Below are positions 22,431-34,100 of a stretch of DNA of 64,000 nucleotides, in pieces (position 1 is the stretch's first letter; each line of letters opens with the position of its first letter). Location of the stretch: NCBI RefSeq assembly GCF_003473485.1, contig NC_053049.1:17751001-17815000 (forward strand), given 5' to 3'. A program made the translations under genes and the position numbers. The DNA comes from Medicago truncatula (taxonomy: Eukaryota > Streptophyta > Magnoliopsida > Fabales > Fabaceae). The notes under the pieces are model-generated. The model searched no databases. It was not told the origin of the DNA and worked only from the letters and a program-made list of their open reading frames with translations.

Positions 22431-23000
22431 TAGTTAGAAGGTAATATGATGTGATGTCACGTTTTATAGCCACTTGCATCATGGTTGTCACGGGAAGCTA
22501 CAATTATCATTTTCCCCATAATTTGTTTGTTATGTCCTCAGCTTCTGTTAGTGGGTTTGGTGAAGTGACCCACTGAGTTAGTGCACTTTTCCATTTTTAT
22601 TCACACCATTACCTTCTTTGCTTTTTCCATTTTCAATTTCAATTGAAAAAAGAAACTCCCTTAATTCATAGCCAGATTGCTTTTTTAGTTAGATAACACC
22701 GCATAAGTAATGATGACAAATATTTGATATTGAATTCGACATTTTATAAGTAGATACGTACCGACATCGAATGTAATCACATGCCAAACTTGCTTACAAG
22801 GTGCTTACAAAGGTTGAAACGATTGAAAAGTTGATTAATATCTCACAAAAGGTGTGATCTTAATTCTTGATAAAATAAAACATTAACGATGACAAACATC
22901 GAAAATTGTTAGACAGATACGTCTTTAGTATGAATTTAATTTGTATATATTGAGTGTGTGCAATTTTTTTTTACACATAATTCAAATCAAATCATGACAT
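22431..23000. other. Intergenic stretch
   Basis: No gene is visible. A degenerate internal repeat (GATGACAAA(T/C)AT...GATACGT) occurs near 22710-22760 and 22888-22925. Confidence 0.4.
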
Positions 23001-23430
23001 GTAGAATTTATAAAGATATTGATCTGTCCGGTAAGGATTAATAAGTGGCAACGGTGGTGAAAAGTGATCCGGTATGGTGGTGATGGTTTTCGGTACGGCG
23101 GTGACGAGTCTTCGCGGTGGAACAAAAGGTGCATGCAGACATGTTAACACTCCAACGCTCAAGTCAGTAATAGAACTGAGAAAGATTGTGTAGAAAATGT
23201 TGTGAAAAGTGAATCATACATTGAGGATGAAGCAAGGTCACCCTTATATAGGCAAGAGTTGAGAATAACTGCCTCCGGGTTTCGCGGCGTGTGATTAGGG
23301 ATGGTTAGAGGACACACGTAGCATGATCCTCGTGCGGGGGTGCACTCGTGTGCGGTGCACTTAAACTGGCGTGTTCCGTCAGCCACAGAGCCTTATGACG
23401 GTGTAAGTTAGGCCACGTATCGTCGTGCAA
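23000..23430 (-). mobile_element. GC-rich LTR-like remnant
   Basis: This segment is much richer in GC than its surroundings. On the minus strand it contains CTTGCCTATATAAGGGTGACC, a good TATA-type core promoter. Such compositional islands with a TATA box in this region are usually LTR pieces. No termini or coding frames were found, so the class is unknown. Confidence 0.3.
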
Positions 23431-23623
23431 TTGATCTTCTGACTGATACAGAACATATATTTTACTAATTTATAAAAGTGGTACTATGATGTTATTTGAT
23501 TAAATACATACGTAAAAAAAAATAGCAATTAATCTCTCTGTGATACATAGAACACACATTTACATAACTTTTGTTTGTCTAGAAACTAAATAATTGTACA
23601 AGGGCCAATTCTATAATGCAAAA

Positions 23624-23737
23624 ATAACATTCTTTACCAACAAACATATACTGCTCCACAATGCACATTACACAAAAGCTTATACAAGATATGATAAATA
23701 ACATTCTTCACCAACAACATATACTTCTCCACAAATA
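23624..23737 (+). promoter_or_regulatory. LTPG promoter with a 40-bp direct duplication
   Basis: Two near-identical 40-bp blocks begin at 23624 and 23698 (ATAACATTCTT(T/C)ACCAACAA ... ACATATACT(G/T)CTCCACAA), 74 bp apart. The second ends in ATATTTATTTAAG at about 23736, a plausible TATA region some 80-100 bp before the start codon of the lipid-transfer gene. Regulatory role is inferred from position. Confidence 0.5.
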
Positions 23738-23814
23738 TTTATTTAAGTACTTCCAATCTCACATTACTTTCAACAACTTAACTTTCCCACTTTCTCAACC
23801 CAACACACACAAAA

Positions 23815-25757
23815 ATGCTTTACCACAACACAAAAGCCATGGCTTATTTTCTACTACTAGCATCAATGATAGTTGGGATTGGAATGTCAGATTCATCCAA
23901 AGAGAAACAAGAATGCACAGCTCAATTAACAGGGCTAGCATCGTGCCTTCCCTATGTTGAAGGTGAAGGAAAAACTCCAGCACCAGATTGTTGTGATGGT
24001 CTCAAAACACTTCTCAAGACAAACAAGAAGTGTTTGTGTGTAATTATCAAAGATCGTAATGATCCTGATTTGGGTGGTATAGTTATTAATGTTACTCTCG
24101 CTTTGAATCTTCCAACAGTTTGTAATGCCCCTGCCAATATCTCTAAATGTCCTGGTAAATAAAGTTTTTCTATGTTACTTTATCAGAAGATTAGTCACTT
24201 TAGTCGCTGAACAGGAAATGTCGTCATTTTAGTTCATGAATGCAGATAAATTGTAAAATAGTCCCTGAATGTAGACTTTATTAGTCAATTTAGTTCCTGA
24301 ATGCAAACTCCGTTAGTCAATTTAGTCCTTAAATGTAGACTCCGTTAGTCACTTTAGTTCATGAAATTGACCAGCAGAGTCGACATTCATGGACTGTTTT
24401 GCAATTTCTCTGCATTCAGGGACTAAAATGACTACGTCTTTCTCATTCAGGGATTAAAATGATTAATTCCCCTTATTTATTTTTTATTTTTTTTGGTCAA
24501 GTATTCCCCTTACTTTATTTCATACTTTTATGATATAGAAATGAGTCAAATTGATTATGGGATATAACATAACATAAAAGAGATTTTTTTCTTGTTAATC
24601 TTTGAATTAGAGCTGCTGCACATGGATCCCAATTCAGCTGAGGCTCAAGTTTTTTATACATTAAACAATGGCTCCAGCAATATTAGTCCAAGTGCTGCAC
24701 CTAGTCCATCAGGTAATGATTGATATGAAACTTTGCTTATTATCATTATAAAGAAAATTAAGATTACAAAATTAATTATTATACACTAAATAATTGAAAA
24801 TACATCAACGCATGATCTCAAGATGTCTTCCTAATATAAATTTGTTTTATATTTTTTTTCTTTTTCAACACTGTTAAAAATATAGTTCTCTATTTTTTTT
24901 TTTAAATAAAAAAATCTATTTAATTTATCAATTATTATAAGTTAATATTATATTATAAATTATGGTCTATTGTGTTAAGCACTAATTAGTTGATGAATAA
25001 GTGCGATTGAACTATTCTTTCTAAATGGACCGTGATGGGTTGAATCATTTAGCTATTTAAATGTCATTCCATCAGACGTTTAGCTAATCCCGTATAGAAT
25101 ATCATCACTTTTAATGAATATGTGTCCCTGCCCTCAGTCGTTTAACTATTTAAACGTCATCCCATCAGACGGTTAAACATTCTGAACAGTACTCTGAAAA
25201 CCTAACGCTAAACGGAATGAGAGTAGTTATTCCTCTCATAACTTGATAGTTATGGCGGTAACCTAAACATACAAGGTACATAATTTCTTCTTCTTTATTT
25301 GTTACTGATGATATGCTATAACTTGTATCTAATAATCCATGGCTAAATCCTAAATCTTTTATCAATTTTATCATATGTATGTGACTAAACAAATATGCAA
25401 TATTTTATTTCTCAATAATTGTACATTTAATTCTTCAAAAATAAAATTATTCAATAATATTTAGTGAAAACCACTTAATTGTTATCGGGAAAAAATTAAG
25501 ATTATTCAATGAATAATAATAAAATTGTGGGGGCAGCAGTCTCTAATTGTATTATTTAATTAATAATAAGAAATCATGAGTGTCATTCATGTGTATATTA
25601 TGTGTCTGTAGATGGAGCAAGCAGCCAAGCAAGAAGTACAACACAGAAGAATGATGCATTCAGAAAAGAGAAGAGATTGATTGGTTTAGAGTTTTTGGCT
25701 ATTGGGGTTTTAGTTTGGTTTTTATTTGGCTCTGCTGCTGGAAACTTTTTCATTTGA
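23815..25757 (+). CDS. LTPG: GPI-anchored non-specific lipid-transfer protein (LTPG type)
   Basis: There are three exons: 23815-24154, 24611-24712 and 25612-25757, all with GT-AG introns in phase 1, giving 195 residues. A start at 23839 (MAYFLLLA..., better context) would give 187. The order is a secretion signal (hydrophobic MAYFLLLASMIVGIG), then the eight-cysteine LTP fold. The cysteine motifs are QECTAQL, ASCLPYV, PDCCDGL, KCLCVI, TVC and SKCPELL. A Ser/Pro/Asn-rich spacer follows, then a C-terminal hydrophobic segment (LIGLEFLAIGVLVWFLFG) that serves as a GPI-attachment signal. Relatives (YLS3/At2g44300-like LTPGs) sit on the outer plasma membrane and help export cuticular lipids. Exon 1 read without splicing hits a stop right after the donor. 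Intron 1 holds a repeat-rich MITE-like insert. Confidence 0.9.
24172..24470. mobile_element. Repeat-rich MITE-like insert in LTPG intron 1
   Basis: The left part has three to four copies of a roughly 33-bp unit (GTCA(A/C)TTTAGTTC(C/A)TGAA(T) ... AGACTCCGTTA). The right end (CATTCAGGGA(C/T)TAAAATGA) is the inverted counterpart of the left end (TCACTTTAGTC(G)CTGAA). The insert can fold on itself. It lies fully inside the intron and leaves the splice sites alone. Confidence 0.5.
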
Positions 25758-26357
25758 ATACCAATGTGAATATTGTTGATTATCATTTCCAAACACTTTC
25801 TCCCTTGAGGAAGTGTTCTCTTTTCTTGGTACATACGTACCATTGAAGTTTTCACTTTGTAAAAGTTATCACAACTAGTAAGCTGTAATTTTGTGTTTTT
25901 TTGTTTTTTTTTTAAATTAGATTAAAATATGTTTTTGGTTTATGCAAATATGGTCGGTTTGAGTTTTGATCCTTACAAAAAAATTTGTGATATGTCCTAG
26001 TAAATTTTTTTGTTTTTAAAAAGGAAAATGATAAATGAACAACCTTTTAGGTTGTCCACACCGTATTTTACTACGGTTAAGGCTACAAATCAAATTTTTT
26101 AATCATTCTTTATAATTTTGGGATGCGTGTCAGCCTTACTTGGTCAATGAAAAGGATACGGTGTGGAGAAAGTTTTTGGTTTTTGGTTGTTAAAATAACA
26201 GCACTCTTTTTAAAATGGTTCATGTGAGCTTGTATAGTGAGGATTTGACACATTTCTCCAAAGGTGGTCCTTGATTAATATGCTACCATACCAACATTAA
26301 ATATTAAACCAAGCCATCAATGACCTATAATCTATAAACACTCATAATTCATTTAAA
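25758..26357. other. LTPG 3' flank and short repeats
   Basis: The 3'-untranslated region presumably covers the first 100-200 bases. From 25920 the phrases 'ttttggttta', 'gatccttaca' and 'gtcctagtaaat' look like one end of a Mutator-like MITE whose relative is at 26740-26900. An imperfect inverted pair (CCACACCGTA near 26057, TACGGTGTGG near 26157) marks another small repeat. Confidence 0.4.
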
Positions 26358-27358
26358 CTAGATCGCCGACCTGTGCGATGCACGGGTCTTATCGATTAAA
26401 ACATGCACAAATAAGTTATACCATAATAAAAAATAAATAGTGAAATAAGTCATATGATAAAAAATGTATTACAATAGTCATATCATCTTGACATTAATAT
26501 ATTTTGAAAATCATACATTACAAAATACTTCTCTATAAACGACATTAAATTTAGCGTTTTAACCATCTTTATCAGTTATCAGTATTTTTAACTCATTTTA
26601 TTTTTTACTTTTTGACATATTTAACCAATCTCTTGAAATAACTCTTGTTATTAGTCATTGTAAGTATAAAACAACTATAATAAAAAATGTCTCCTTTGAG
26701 ACTTGATCCAAACCTTATTAATGTTTTGCTAAAATGAATTTGGGTTTTGGTCCCTGGTAAAACAAATTTTTGAAAAACGTCCTTGCAAAAAAATTTGTTT
26801 TTTAAAATAGTCCCTGAGCCCACTTTCTTGTTGATTTGTCCCATTTCTGCCTATGTGGCAGATGTTGATTGTGTAATGTTGGCCACGTGTCATCCAGTTG
26901 GCAATTATTTATTTTAAAAAAACAGAATATATTTTATATTTTTGAAATCAAAAAAACAAATTAATCATATTCATCTTCCATTGTTCATTCATCTTCTTCT
27001 TCTCCTGAAAAAACGATTGCAACATGTATAGATTTACAGACTAACTTGAAACCCCTCCTATCAAATATCATCAAGGGCAGACGAATTGCGTTACCAGAGA
27101 AGACATAGCAACTATGAAATCTAAAACACAGCAACAACAATCTGTTACCAGTCAAGATACCCAGGGCCGGCCCTAGGGCATAGGTCGCGAACCCATGCCA
27201 GTAGGGGGCCCAAATTTTTTTTTTAGGTGGGGGGTGTATATAGAAATAGTTGGATTTTGGGGTGTCTATATAGCAAAATTCTCTGACAAGGACCAAACTT
27301 TGACATGATTAAGGAATGGGCGAAATCTGTTAATGTTTTTGCCCCTTTTAGTGAGATT

Positions 27359-27419
<61 letters not shown>

Positions 27420-27950
27420 ATGTAGCAGAAACATTTCTATATACACCCTCCTATAAAAAAAATTAGTTGTTCTTAATAATATGCTCAAAAATTTATTATC
27501 GAAGAAATTGATGATATTTTTTTGGACCTTTTGTTCCTAATAATGTTCTTCACTAATATTTCCTTCAAAAAAAAAATGTTCTTCACTAATATTATAAATA
27601 ACGAAGATATTTATTATCCAACAGACCAACCAACATCTCTAGAAACAAGTAAAGTTACCCTCTTTTTCAGAGGAAAGAAAAGCAAAAGCAACATAATGTG
27701 TCTTGTAGGTAGAGGTAACACCAACTATCTCAAATAATGGCATTATGTACAAGTTGGTTTTATAAGTGGAATCCATGACCAAAACGGTCGGATAAGTGTT
27801 AAGCAAATTAATAGACTTTGGATAAGCAAAAAATTTGTCTTAAAGAATGATTTTTTTCACAATTTATTCTTGTGAAATAGACATATTTATGTTTCTCCAA
27901 CTTCGCAATCAATTATTGCATCTCCATCTTGTCACTTCTTATAGACTTTC
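26358..27950 (-). mobile_element. Possible Helitron, non-autonomous
   Basis: On the minus strand the lower end reads GACCCGTGCATCGCACAGGTC, a hairpin, then GGCGATCTAG followed by T. This is the classic Helitron 3' end (hairpin, CTRR, T target). A candidate 5' start (TCTATAAGAAGTGACAAGAT) lies at about 27950, next to another GC hairpin (GTGTGCAATGCAC), perhaps the 3' end of a neighbour. The interior holds a Mutator-MITE-like patch (26740-26900), a GGGCCGGCCC repeat (27172) and an (AT)n run. No Rep/helicase frame is present. The 3' end is better supported than the 5' end. Confidence 0.4.
27362..27416. repeat. (TA)n microsatellite
   Basis: A perfect alternating TA run of about 55 bases. Confidence 0.95.
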
Positions 27951-27989
27951 TATATCTACACCGTGCATTGCACACTTGTTTTATATTCG

Positions 27990-28610
27990 TTAAACTTTCT
28001 TTATTTTTTCCTTCAAATCCATCAAAATATTCAGAGGCAACGCCAAGTTCTTTGTCATGTCAACAAATTTTTTCTTCTCCTCCTCTTTAAGTCTACCCGC
28101 AAGAAGGTGACCGTCTAATCTTGACTCCAAATCATGGTTGTGAACTCCATTAAGAATGGCCAACCACCATTCACGTCTTATTCTCAAAGTAACCACGCAT
28201 CCTAATCGGAAAATCACATTTGCTTGAGCTCGTGCCTTCATGTTTCAATTTCTTCATCGTCTTTGGTGGCTTGTATACACCACTCTTTTCACATTGCAAT
28301 GTCAATATTGGATTTATCTATAGATATAGTAATTCCGCCTTTGCCGCTTGTTGACGAACCCAATCAAGAAAATCATCTCGCACTCGCCATCTATCCTTAG
28401 TGAAAAAAACGACACAATGTTTACTTCATTATAACGAAGCTTGGAAACACCGATAGGTTTTGCTTCAACAGAAGTTTCTATGGAAGATTTGAATCAACGA
28501 AGCTTCAATGAAGGTTTGACATCAACGGAAGCTTCAATGATTGTCGGTTTCAACTCAACATCATCATCCACCACATTTTCAACCATCACTATATCCATCG
28601 AATAAAAAAT
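27990..28610 (-). pseudogene. MULE/FAR1-type transposase remnant
   Basis: Minus-strand translation gives, in order, MDIVMVENVVDDD, RWRVRDDFLDWVRQQAAKA, CEKSGVYKPPKTMKKLKHEG and a degraded zinc-finger/FAR1 patch. GVHNHDLESRLDGHLLAGRL and KKFVDMTKNLALPLNILMDL then follow. This is the N-terminal half of the Mutator-type transposase family that also gave FAR1/FRS proteins. Several stops and frame changes interrupt it. The catalytic DDE part is absent, so it is a dead fragment. Confidence 0.65.
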
Positions 28611-29574
28611 AACAAAGGAAAAAATTATAAATAAAAAAACAAAATTGGGGCCAAAATTCAAACGCTGACCCCCCCCCCCCCCACGCAAGTTAACACACAT
28701 CATATACTCATCGTGAGTTAACTCATGTAGGCACCTCAGCAGGAGTTAACTCACACTACGTGTACGGCTTCAAAAATGACGAACCACACAGAAAAATCAG
28801 CAAAAATTAAAGGTTTAAGATGATGTATTACCTTATTTTTTACGTTTAATGAACGTATAAACTTGCTTCGTGACGATTTCTAATGATTTGAGCTCAAACT
28901 TTTTCACCAAAAATTCGCACTTTTGGATATTTTGGAGGTGAAGAGGGAAAGAAGTGTTAGCCTAAAAACAGAAAAGGATCGCAACATAAGTTAACTCACA
29001 TTAAAAGTTAAGTCAAATCATGTTGAGTACCAAGCGTGAGTTGAGTTAACTCCGGCCGGATTTATTTATGGAAAATTGAGGCGATAATGAGCAAAATGAA
29101 AAGTGGAAAGAGCAATATTCATTTTATTTTGTGAACGTATATATTTGATCTGCTCTTTGCTTTGCATTGCATCTTCTCTACGTCTTACTGCAGCAGAGCC
29201 AGAGTGTACACGTGTTTCATGGATTCTCAAAATTGCATTCATTCATTCCATTAACATTGCTTACTGCAAGTGGAAGAAATTCATAAACACTCTCAGATCC
29301 AAATCTTCGTCACCGATTCGGATCTCACCAATTCAATTCGTCCATGCGTTTCAGGTTAGTAATCAAAATTCACTTGTCAGTGAAATTGTTTAGCACCAAT
29401 CCAATTGATTTCTAATTTTTCTGGCATTATTAGTATTAGTTATTCATATTTTACAATTGAGTTTATTCAGAACACATTCCCAATTTTATCAAACAAACTT
29501 ATAAGCTAGTACAATAAGCTATAAGCTATAGCTTATTTGTGACTTATTTTGTGTTGATTTCATGTGTTTTGTGG
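28611..29574. other. Intergenic, with C-run and an exon-like 5' leader
   Basis: A run of 14 C lies at 28669-28682. Imperfect repeats of GAGTTAACTC occur at 28714, 28745 and 29038. At about 29140-29352 the sequence has the texture of a spliced 5' leader (pyrimidine-rich, ending CAG/GTTAGT), but no matching downstream exon is evident. It may be an unassigned transcript start. No coding frame is supported. Confidence 0.35.
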
Positions 29575-30234
29575 GATAAAGCCAAGGAGGGGTCAAACTA
29601 TAAACCATCTTTTTCTCCATTGTGAGGTGACGAGTGCCATTTGGATGGAGGTAATGAAATGACTGGGCTTCACTTTCATTAATCCTCCGAACTTGTTTGT
29701 TCATGGGAGTGTTGGACCTTGTAGGAGAGGAATAAGAAAATTCGTTCGGCTTTTTGGTTAATTTGGCAATCTAGAAATGGGATTATTTTTAAAAATGAGT
29801 TGAGAAAAGTTGAGGAAATCAAAGTGCTATTTTGGCTTTGGAGTTTGAGTAGACTAAAAATTCCAACGTGTTTGTATTACGAATGGTGCTGGAATCCAAA
29901 AGAGAATTTTTAATAAGGTAGTGGTGAGTAATAGGTGGCCTTGATTGTTGTTTAGTGTTGCTGCCTGCTGTTGTTTCATTTTTCTTTTTGGACTGGGAGT
30001 GATGCAGTTTAGTCCCTAGAGGCAGTGTTGTTGTGTAGTGTTCTGGTGCTACTGCTGGCCAGGAATTTTTTGCTTCAATGACACCGTTCTTGGTTTTGTT
30101 TTGGCAATTTGGGTGTATTCTGGGAGGACTTGTTTTGGTCCGGCCCATCTCTTGCTGTTTCCTCTTTGCACTAGCTTATACTTCTTGTATGGTAGATTGC
30201 TTAATAATTTTTGCTGATTAAAAAAAAAAAAAAA
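29575..30234 (+). mobile_element. LINE 3' end with poly-A tail
   Basis: Plus-strand translation gives HLFLHCEVTSAIWMEVMKWL, LFVHGSVGPCRRGIRKFVRL, FWLIWQSRNGIIFKNELR and IKVLFWLWSLSRLKIPTCLY with minor frame breaks. This is the zf-RVT C-terminus of a plant L1-type LINE. The non-coding tail ends in 15 A at 30220-30234. The 5' part is missing. Confidence 0.8.
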
Positions 30235-30511
30235 TTAACATTATGAATCCAATATCAAAATAGTTATCCTTGTAACTAACTATTTACCTACAAGTTTCTT
30301 CACTTCCTCTAATCACCACACTTTACACAATTGAACCGAATATTTTATTTTCCGGGTAGGTATTTAAAATCTCAACTTAAAAGAGATTCTTGGTTTGTTC
30401 AATTTGTTCTCTGGCATGTTTGTTATTAATTACGTGTTTTATGTTTTCAGGACATTTTAAGTAGTGGAGTAAAATGCGTCAAAAAAACAAAAAAAAAAGT
30501 AGTGAAATAAA
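30235..30511. other. Short intergenic stretch
   Basis: No gene or clear repeat is visible between the LINE tail and the tandem duplication. Confidence 0.4.
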
Positions 30512-30833
30512 CTTTAACAGTCTAACTGCAGTGGTTAACTTGTCCCACATTGAAAAAATTTAAGTTATAGGGAGGAGGATTGCCTGTAGTAAATCAATTC
30601 CAAATGGAAACAATAGTGCCTAATCTTTTGATTGAGCTGGACTATAAACGCGTGCTTATATCTTTAACGGTCTAACTGCAGTCGTTATTCTTTCTAAAAA
30701 AATATAACTTGTCCCACATTGAAAAAATTTAAGTTATAGGGAGGAGGATTGCCTGTAGTAAATAAATTCCAAATGGAAACGCAATAGTGCCTAATCTTTT
30801 GATTGGGCTAGACTATAGACGTGTGCTTATATC
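30512..30833 (+). repeat. Tandem duplication of an LTR-like block
   Basis: Unit 1 (30512-30662) and unit 2 (30663-30833) both contain TTTAAC(A/G)GTCTAACTGCAGT, CTTGTCCCACATTGAAAAAA, GTTATAGGGAGGAGGATTGC and CGTGTGCTTATATC-like ends. Unit 2 has about 20 extra bases after GTTATT. 'GTCCCACATTG' and the GAGGAGGATTGCC block are typical of plant LTR leaders, so this may be an LTR-derived fragment duplicated in place. Confidence 0.75.
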
Positions 30834-31185
30834 TTTTTTTTTTTGTTTTCCTTCTGCTGTCTAATATTATGATATGATTATGATTTGGCCGAGCTATAAG
30901 GCAAAATAATTTTGAGCCCCTTATCTTGTGAGGCCTTGTGCAGTGAGCCTGGTTGCACCTACGCAGGGCCAGCCCTAGGTTTATATTCAATGGTTAGGTA
31001 CTTGTTTTTTTGCTGATATCTGTTTCTCTATGTTACAGGCATATATTCAACCGAATTAACTGAGTTAACTAATTTCAACCGGTTCCACGAACCAGTTTTT
31101 AAAACACCGGTAACAGTATATGCAAATCTCCAATTAAGGTTACACAGGACACAACAACCTCCGAAGAAAACAAAAAAATAAAATA
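30834..31185 (+). promoter_or_regulatory. Upstream region and 5' leader of the GPT gene
   Basis: The segment between the duplication and the GPT start codon must contain its promoter. A repeat scrap (AGGGCCAGCCCTAGG at 30964) sits within it. Near the ATG the leader is purine/A-rich (GAAGAAAACAAAAAAATAAA), as in plant 5' leaders. I could not single out a TATA box with confidence. Confidence 0.35.
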
Positions 31186-34100
31186 ATGGGAACACGAAAG
31201 AGACTCATCTCTCCAACAGAACCTTCTCCTGATCCAAAACAAACCACCACACAGGACAAACCTCTACAACAACAAACCACCGACCCACCAATTGCGCCTC
31301 CCAAATGGGGTTTTCTTTTCAAGCTCTCTCTCTTTTCCATCCCTTACTTCTACCTCATCTTTTTCCATTTCACCATCGATTCCCACCTTCGAAGATCCAT
31401 CATCATCAATGCTGGATTGAGTCTTGCCGGGTTCTTTGTTACTGTAAGAATGATCCCTGTTGCTTCTAGATACGTTCTTAAACGGAGTCTCTTTGGCTAT
31501 GATATTAATAAGAAGGGCACTCCTCAGGGTAATATTAAAGTGTGAGTCTTTCTACAATTCTTTACATTGATTTTGTGTTATTGTATTGATTAATGAAGTG
31601 GGTATGTCTAAGATTTTAATAATCATGTGTTAGCTGTGTTTTGTTTATCATTGCTGTTTTCAATGTATTGAAAATTCAGCATTTTTGTTGGCTTTAGGTT
31701 CAGTTTAGGATCAAAATTTCAGTTTTATATTTATGCATATTTTCTCTTTTATAATCAAGTGTGCATCTATTTATTTGTTTTGACCCTGTTTGGATAAACA
31801 ACTTTATTTTATTTTTTTACAAAAGCAAAATGAACAACTAAAATATGCTACAAGCGTGTATCTAGTAAATGTTTATGTATGAGCTATTATTATAAATATA
31901 ACAAAACATAGAATGAAATCATAATGTTTTCATAAGTTATTTGGGAGATCTTATGCAAATAAGCTCAAAAAAAACACATGGAAATGTCATAAATTAGTTC
32001 CATAAACTCTCACAAGTGCTTATGTTAGTAGATAAGATCAAATAAGTCAATCCAAACAAGCCTAAGTATAGGTGTTCCTTCACTTTAGAGATTGTTGTAC
32101 TAAAATATGAGGTTTATGAAAACTCCATGTGGAGGTTTAAGCTCCTCTTTTGATCATATGCATGTTTTCACCAATTGTTCATCATATCCTTTTGGATTTT
32201 TTTATGTTGAGTATTAGTCTGGGTTTCTCTCAGTGGCAAGAGCTTAGCATTGTAACCTCAAGGTACTGAGTTTAAATACCCTCTGGGACAGTTAAAGCAT
32301 GACCATTAGTGTCACTTTAATAAAACTTTCCCATTTTCCCAATTTTAAAAAAAAAAAATTATGGGCTTCTCTCTCTTTGAACTTTGAATTCTGATACATG
32401 TATTGTAAAACATTTTTGATGTTACTATTTACCCAACCAATTATGCTATTTGATAATTCTGTAAGTATGGGTATGTAAATTATAGTCATACAGATTGTTC
32501 ACTTAGAAGTTAGAATACTTTTTTTACTGAGTCGTTGAATTGATATGATTATATTTTCCCTTTATCATTGGAATTCTTGAAAGTGGCATCTTCATTTTAG
32601 ATTTAAATTTCTTACATATAATAATAAGAGTGTGCTTGTCACAATGACTAGTGGTTTAATTTAATCATCAACTAATATGCTTGAAACTCATGGCACATAG
32701 AGATTGAAACGCTCCAGTGTACTGTGGAAGAAAGAGTATCTCCTTTGGTTAAAATATTAAATTGAAGAGTAGGATAAATATTATTATTTTTCTTCAGTAA
32801 AAGTTATGAAATTGAAGCTAAGAAGTTCAATTAGAGAACAAAACTTAACCTAGGGTGCATATGGTTTATGTATGCCATGCATGCATAGCAAGAAATAGAA
32901 TTCTATTCAACTAAATAAATTTTTGGTACTAAGTTTTGACTGTACTACATGTTTTAATGCAGGCCTGAGTCATTGGGTATAGTTGTTGGTATTGTCTTCT
33001 TGGTTGTGGCAATCTTATTTCAGTATTTCAATTTCACAGCAGATTCCAACGTAAGTATATTTTGTAAGTTACAAACAACAAGTATGGCAATCAAACTACT
33101 TAGTAACATGGTTTTAAATTGCGGTTGTGGTTATTCTGCAAACTTTTATATGGCAACAAAATTCAACCAATCCAGTCGAAATTGCGGTTTCAGAGACCTC
33201 AAAATCCTTTATATTGCGCCTGCAATTTCAGTTATGTACCACAATTTAAAACCATGATCAATACAATATATCTTGAGAATGATATCAATAGAATAATGGA
33301 GCATTTAAATATGTCAGCAATTATGATTTTGCAGTGGCTTGTTGAGTACAATGCTGCTTTAGCATGCGTATGTTTCATGACATTGCTTGGATTTGTTGAT
33401 GATGTCCTTGATGTCCCTTGGAGAGTGTGAGTATACAAGTTTTCGTTATTTTCTTCCAGGATTTGTTCATGTCAACTAATAGAATAGTTTCGTTTTTTAT
33501 TTAATGTCGATGTAAAGAACAGAAAATTACTACTTCCATCAATTGCTGCACTCCCTTTGTTAATGGCATATGCGGGACACACAACCATAGTTATACCAAA
33601 ACCACTTGTCCCACACATTGGCATAGAGATTTTGGATCTTGGTAAGCTTTCGATACCTCTATGCAAATGACGCTTGAAGAGATGCTAATTACAATAAAAT
33701 CTCACTACCTTGACTTTTTTTTAACGACGCAGGATGGATATATAAACTATATATGGGACTATTGGCTGTTTTCTGCACAAATTCAATCAATATACATGCT
33801 GGACTAAACGGACTTGAAGTTGGACAGACAGTGGTTATTACATATGCTGTAAGTTGAAAAGCTTGTAAAAGTGAATATGATAGATTTTGATCTTAGAAAA
33901 TGATTCATACTGTGGATCTGCAGATTCTGATACACAATATTATGCAAATTGGAGCGTCAACTGATCCAGAATATAAGCTAGCACATGCATTCTCCATTTA
34001 CTTGGTGCAGCCATTGCTAGCTACCTCTTTGGCTTTACTTTCTTACAATTGGTATTTAATAGTGTATCTTTATCATTTTATTTGAGACCTTATATTCACA

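Noticed and set aside
23661..23960. 99-codon frame overlapping the LTPG start, and minus-strand frames at 23795-24137
   Set aside because: They are out of frame or antisense to the well-supported LTPG exon 1.
28669..28682. Run of 14 C, and a run of 14 G at 53006-53019
   Set aside because: Unusual in such AT-rich DNA but too short and isolated to call a quadruplex-forming or regulatory site; it may be simple slippage.
29103..29393. 96-codon frame that could be a small secreted protein
   Set aside because: The frame does not use a good start context, runs through a likely GT donor at 29353, and has no recognisable motif; a non-coding 5' exon is more plausible.
32215..32290. Possible functional tRNA gene
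   Set aside because: A- and B-box-like words are present but no cloverleaf or acceptor stem can be formed; the A-tail and position point to a SINE.
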